Assembly: GCA_964555355.1 (NCBI GenBank)
Contig: CAZKRY010000021.1
Location: forward strand, 8,591 to 72,590
Direction: 5' to 3'
Origin: CAIKBL01 sp964555355
GTDB lineage: Bacteria > Pseudomonadota > Gammaproteobacteria > Ga0077536
Length of the DNA: 64,000 nucleotides
Shown here: one piece after another, positions 61,991-64,000 of the stretch
Layout: the number at the start of each line of letters is the position of its first letter
Numbering within the stretch: the stretch's first letter is position 1
The notes under the pieces: generated by a model
The model's database searches: none
The model's input: the letters and a program-made list of their open reading frames with translations, nothing else
What the model was told of the DNA's origin: nothing
Made by a program: the position numbers and the translations under genes

Positions 61991-63208
61991 ATGAGTTTAA
62001 TTGTCCAAAAGTATGGCGGCACCTCCGTCGGTACCGTCGAGCGAATCCAAGCCGTGGCCGAACGGGTCGCACGCGCCAAAGCCGATGGCCACCAGCTCGT
62101 GGTGGTGGTCTCCGCGATGTCGGGCGAGACCGATCGGCTCCTAAGTCTCGCGCGCGCGATTGCGAACCCGCCACCGGCGCGTGAACTCGACGCGGTACTC
62201 GCGACCGGCGAGCAAGTCACGATCGGGTTACTGGCAATGGCACTCGAAGCGCGCGGCGTTCCGGCGGTGTCTTATACCGGACCACAGGTGCCAATTCGTA
62301 CGGACTCGGCGTACAACAAAGCGCGCATCGAAGAAATCGACGGCACGCGCGTGCACGCCGAATTGGCGGCCGGTCGTGTGGTGGTCATCGCGGGATTTCA
62401 AGGTATCGACCCCACCCACAGCGTTACCACCTTGGGCCGCGGCGGTTCGGATACGACGGCAGTCGCAATGGCCGCCGCATTGAAAGCCGATGAATGCCAA
62501 ATTTATACCGATGTGGACGGCGTCTACACCACCGATCCACGCATCGTGCCCGAGGCACGCCGACTCGCGCGCATTACTTATGAAGAAATGCTCGAAATGG
62601 CGAGCCTGGGTGCGAAGGTGCTGCAGATCCGCTCGGTGGAATTTGCGAGCAAGTATCAAGTGACGTTGCGGGTGTTATCGTCGTTTGTCGACGGTCCCGG
62701 GACATTGATTACGACAGAGGAGAACATCATGGAAGCCGCGTTGATATCCGGCGTCACCTTAAACCGCGACGAAGCCAAGCTCACCATCCTAGGCGTGCCT
62801 GATCGGCCGGGCGTGGCGAGCACGATTCTGGGTCCCATCGCGGACGCCAATATCGAAGTGGACATGATTGTGCAGAACTCGGGCGCCGATGGCTCGGCTG
62901 ATTTTACGTTTACCGTCCACCGCAACGACTACGAAAAAGCGCTAGGGATTTGCCAACGAACCAGCACAGAGATGAAGGCTCGCAGCGTCGAAGGCGACAA
63001 GAAAATCGTCAAAGTCTCAATCGTCGGCGTGGGCATGCGCTCGCACGCGGGGATCGCGAGTCGTATGTTCCGCGCGCTTGCTTCCGAGAACGTCAACATC
63101 CAAATGATCTCGACCTCGGAGATCAAAATTTCGGTGGTGGTGGACGAAAAATATGGGGAACTCGCGGTTCGTATCCTACACAGTGAGTTCGGGTTGGCCG
63201 CAGGCTGA
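61991..63208 (+). CDS. lysC: Aspartate kinase (lysine-sensitive type)
   Basis: 405-residue monofunctional aspartokinase, first step to Lys, Thr, Met and diaminopimelate. Catalytic KYGGTSVG (about 7-14), GRGGSDTTAVAMA and YTDVDGVYTTDPR are clear; two ACT domains occupy roughly 260-400. An internal start for a beta subunit is not evident. Gammaproteobacterial order alaS-lysC-csrA. Confidence 0.97.
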   Translation: MSLIVQKYGGTSVGTVERIQAVAERVARAKADGHQLVVVVSAMSGETDRLLSLARAIANPPPARELDAVLATGEQVTIGLLAMALEARGVPAVSYTGPQVPIRTDSAYNKARIEEIDGTRVHAELAAGRVVVIAGFQGIDPTHSVTTLGRGGSDTTAVAMAAALKADECQIYTDVDGVYTTDPRIVPEARRLARITYEEMLEMASLGAKVLQIRSVEFASKYQVTLRVLSSFVDGPGTLITTEENIMEAALISGVTLNRDEAKLTILGVPDRPGVASTILGPIADANIEVDMIVQNSGADGSADFTFTVHRNDYEKALGICQRTSTEMKARSVEGDKKIVKVSIVGVGMRSHAGIASRMFRALASENVNIQMISTSEIKISVVVDEKYGELAVRILHSEFGLAAG

Positions 63209-63315
63209 TCATCCTCCGATACTTTGTTTTAACTAATTAACGGTTGAGGCGAGATTTTTTCCTAAGCCGCGATTAGACTCTTAGCGGGGTAGACAAAACA
63301 AAAAACGCCCGCAAG

Positions 63316-63371
63316 GGACGCTAGAGCGGAGAAGGTGTGGATTAAGCATCAAGCAGGGTTTGGAGAACGGA
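63316..63371 (+). promoter_or_regulatory. csrA leader with five GGA motifs
   Basis: Five GGA triplets (63316, 63328, 63339, 63362 and 63369) lie within 60 nt of the csrA ATG. The fourth forms the Shine-Dalgarno GGAG. This arrangement fits CsrA binding to its own leader, as established in E. coli. Confidence 0.5.
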
Positions 63372-63372
63372 A

Positions 63373-63567
63373 ATGCTCATATTGACCAGAAGAGTTGGCG
63401 AATCGCTCATGATCGGTGACGAAGTCAATGTCACCGTCCTTGGTATCAAAGGCAATCAGGTGCGGATTGGGGTGAACGCGCCGAAAAACGTCGCGGTGCA
63501 CCGCGAAGAAATTTACCAGCGTATTCAACAGGAAACATCGGACAAGGTGGCAAGCGGCGGCGAATAA
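63373..63567 (+). CDS. csrA: Carbon storage regulator CsrA
   Basis: 64-residue RNA-binding dimer that controls translation of many mRNAs. MLILTRRVGESLMIGDEVNVTVLGIKGNQVRIGVNAPKNVAVHREEIY is essentially the family consensus (given here as positions 1-48). GGAG at 63362-63365 is 7 nt before the ATG. Confidence 0.98.
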   Translation: MLILTRRVGESLMIGDEVNVTVLGIKGNQVRIGVNAPKNVAVHREEIYQRIQQETSDKVASGGE

Positions 63568-63589
63568 TCAAGCGCTGGGCTGGATTGCC

Positions 63590-63618
63590 TTTACGGGACA
63601 GCGGCACCCCGCTATTCT
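63590..63618 (+). promoter_or_regulatory. Possible promoter of tRNA-Ser
   Basis: TTTACG (63590-63595), 17 bp, then TATTCT (63613-63618), with a GC-rich discriminator before the tRNA. This is typical of stringently controlled stable-RNA promoters. Confidence 0.45.
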
Positions 63619-63628
63619 GCGCGCTTCC

Positions 63629-63719
63629 GGAGAGATGGCCGAGAGGCTGAAGGCACTCCCCTGCTAAGGGAGTATGGGCCAAAAGCCCATCGAGGGTTCG
63701 AATCCCTCCCTCTCCGCCA
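63629..63719 (+). tRNA. tRNA-Ser (anticodon GCU), CCA encoded
   Basis: Class II tRNA of 91 nt with a long variable arm. Anticodon GCT at 63663-63665 in the loop CTGCTAA reads AGC and AGU codons. The discriminator is G and CCA (63717-63719) is encoded. The 7-66 acceptor pair reads A-C rather than a Watson-Crick pair. Standard partner of csrA in gammaproteobacteria. Confidence 0.97.
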
Positions 63720-63759
63720 AACTAAAATGCCCCGTGAGGGGCATGTTAGTTTGGCGGAG
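63712..63759. repeat. Large inverted repeat embracing the tRNA-Ser 3' end
   Basis: Stem arms 63712-63733 and 63738-63759 pair over 21 of 22 positions (one A-G mismatch) around a GTGA loop. The first seven bases belong to the tRNA acceptor strand, so the right arm carries an inverted copy of the tRNA end. No T-run follows, so it is not a plain terminator. Confidence 0.75.
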
Positions 63760-63771
63760 CGGGCGAGGAGA

Positions 63772-63864
63772 GAACCCTTCGGTTCGACTAACTCGCGCAG
63801 CGAGTTGGACGCCTGCAGCGAAGCGCAAGGCGCCCGCAGGGCGAGGAAACGCGAGAGCGTTTCC
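63772..63864. repeat. Chain of short perfect hairpins
   Basis: Consecutive stems follow each other with almost no spacer: 63772-63785 (5 bp, CTTC loop), 63790-63806 (7 bp, GCA loop), 63807-63835 (8 bp, one mismatch), 63831-63843 (5 bp, GCA loop) and 63845-63864 (8 bp, GAGA loop). Possibly a dispersed structured repeat or a structured RNA. Open frames across it have no protein-like features. Confidence 0.6.
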
Positions 63865-63934
63865 GAGTCGATCCCTCTCGCAACTTCCAGAAAGATATCT
63901 TGTTGGCGATTTCAAACCCTTCGGTTCGACTAAC
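63773..63934. repeat. Pair of 20-bp direct repeats
   Basis: Identical 20-bp copies occur at 63773-63792 and 63915-63934, 142 bp apart. Each contains the CCCTTCGG hairpin and a GGTTCGA string like a tRNA T-loop. They bracket the hairpin chain and may mark unit ends of a larger repeat that continues beyond the window. Confidence 0.7.
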
Positions 63935-64000
63935 GCTAGCCGCGAGCGGGGGGCGCTACGGCGGGTAGAGAACCGACATCGCGTAGAGAAAAATTGAAGC
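63935..64000. other. Window edge, no gene seen
   Basis: GC-rich sequence continuing the repeat region. I see no gene or clear signal before the window ends. Confidence 0.4.

Noticed and set aside
63760..63934. CRISPR array
   Set aside because: Only two copies of a direct repeat, 142 bp apart, with structured sequence between them and no regular spacers or cas genes.
63664..63997. Open frames on both strands crossing tRNA-Ser and the repeat block
   Set aside because: They translate the tRNA (the familiar spurious EGFEPS-type peptide) and the hairpin repeats; not real proteins.

Overview
The window comes from a GC-leaning proteobacterium, most probably a gammaproteobacterium. The evidence is gene order: rpoC-str-S10-spc-alpha ribosomal superoperon, divergent gatCAB/mreBCD-mrdAB, ybeD-lipB-lipA, xseA/guaB-guaA, and pncC...recA-recX-alaS-lysC-csrA-tRNA-Ser(GCU). 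A homologue of methylene-tetrahydromethanopterin dehydrogenase (MtdB) sits beside recA and suggests tetrahydromethanopterin-linked C1 metabolism. Species cannot be named from the sequence alone.

Layout. 1-21936 (+): 3' part of rpoC, then rpsL, rpsG, fusA, tuf, the S10, spc and alpha operons, ending at a bidirectional terminator (21962-21987). 22016-25197 (-): gatC-gatA-gatB, the amidotransferase for Asn/Gln-tRNA. 25457-34833 (+): cell-shape and wall genes mreB, mreC, mreD, mrdA, rodA, mltB, rlpA, dacA-like and a D-amino-acid aminotransferase, forming a tightly packed cell-elongation module. 34830-40502: an accessory insert (ABC-2 exporter, double cyclic-nucleotide-binding protein, unknown 372-aa protein, SixA-like phosphatase, 48-aa membrane protein, YqeC-like protein) lying between dat and ybeD, which often lie close together. 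40514-42458 (+): ybeD-lipB-lipA for lipoate. 42523-47860: ElyC/YdcF-like protein, xseA (-), guaB and guaA.

47945-55486 is the most unusual part. Two convergent gene sets meet at 50.8 kb: (+) an isocitrate-lyase/PEP-mutase-family lyase, a RutA-like flavin monooxygenase and a nitrilase-family amidase; (-) a DUF2848 protein, an HpaB-type flavin hydroxylase, a cupin, an alpha/beta hydrolase and a SnoaL-like protein. A divergent MarR regulator lies beside the minus-strand promoter. I read this as an uncharacterised oxidative catabolic pathway, possibly for an aromatic or N-containing compound; the substrate is unknown.

55508-63567 (+) returns to core genes: tadA, pncC, mtdB-like, recA, recX, alaS, lysC and csrA. 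It ends with tRNA-Ser(GCU) and a block of back-to-back hairpins whose first inverted repeat includes the tRNA 3' end.

Sequence-level oddities: tuf has codon usage unlike every neighbour; mreC and recX have no canonical start codon where homology puts their N-termini (ATC and CTG instead); a consensus promoter upstream of rpsL fires straight into an intrinsic terminator; and the recA upstream region lacks a recognisable LexA box.
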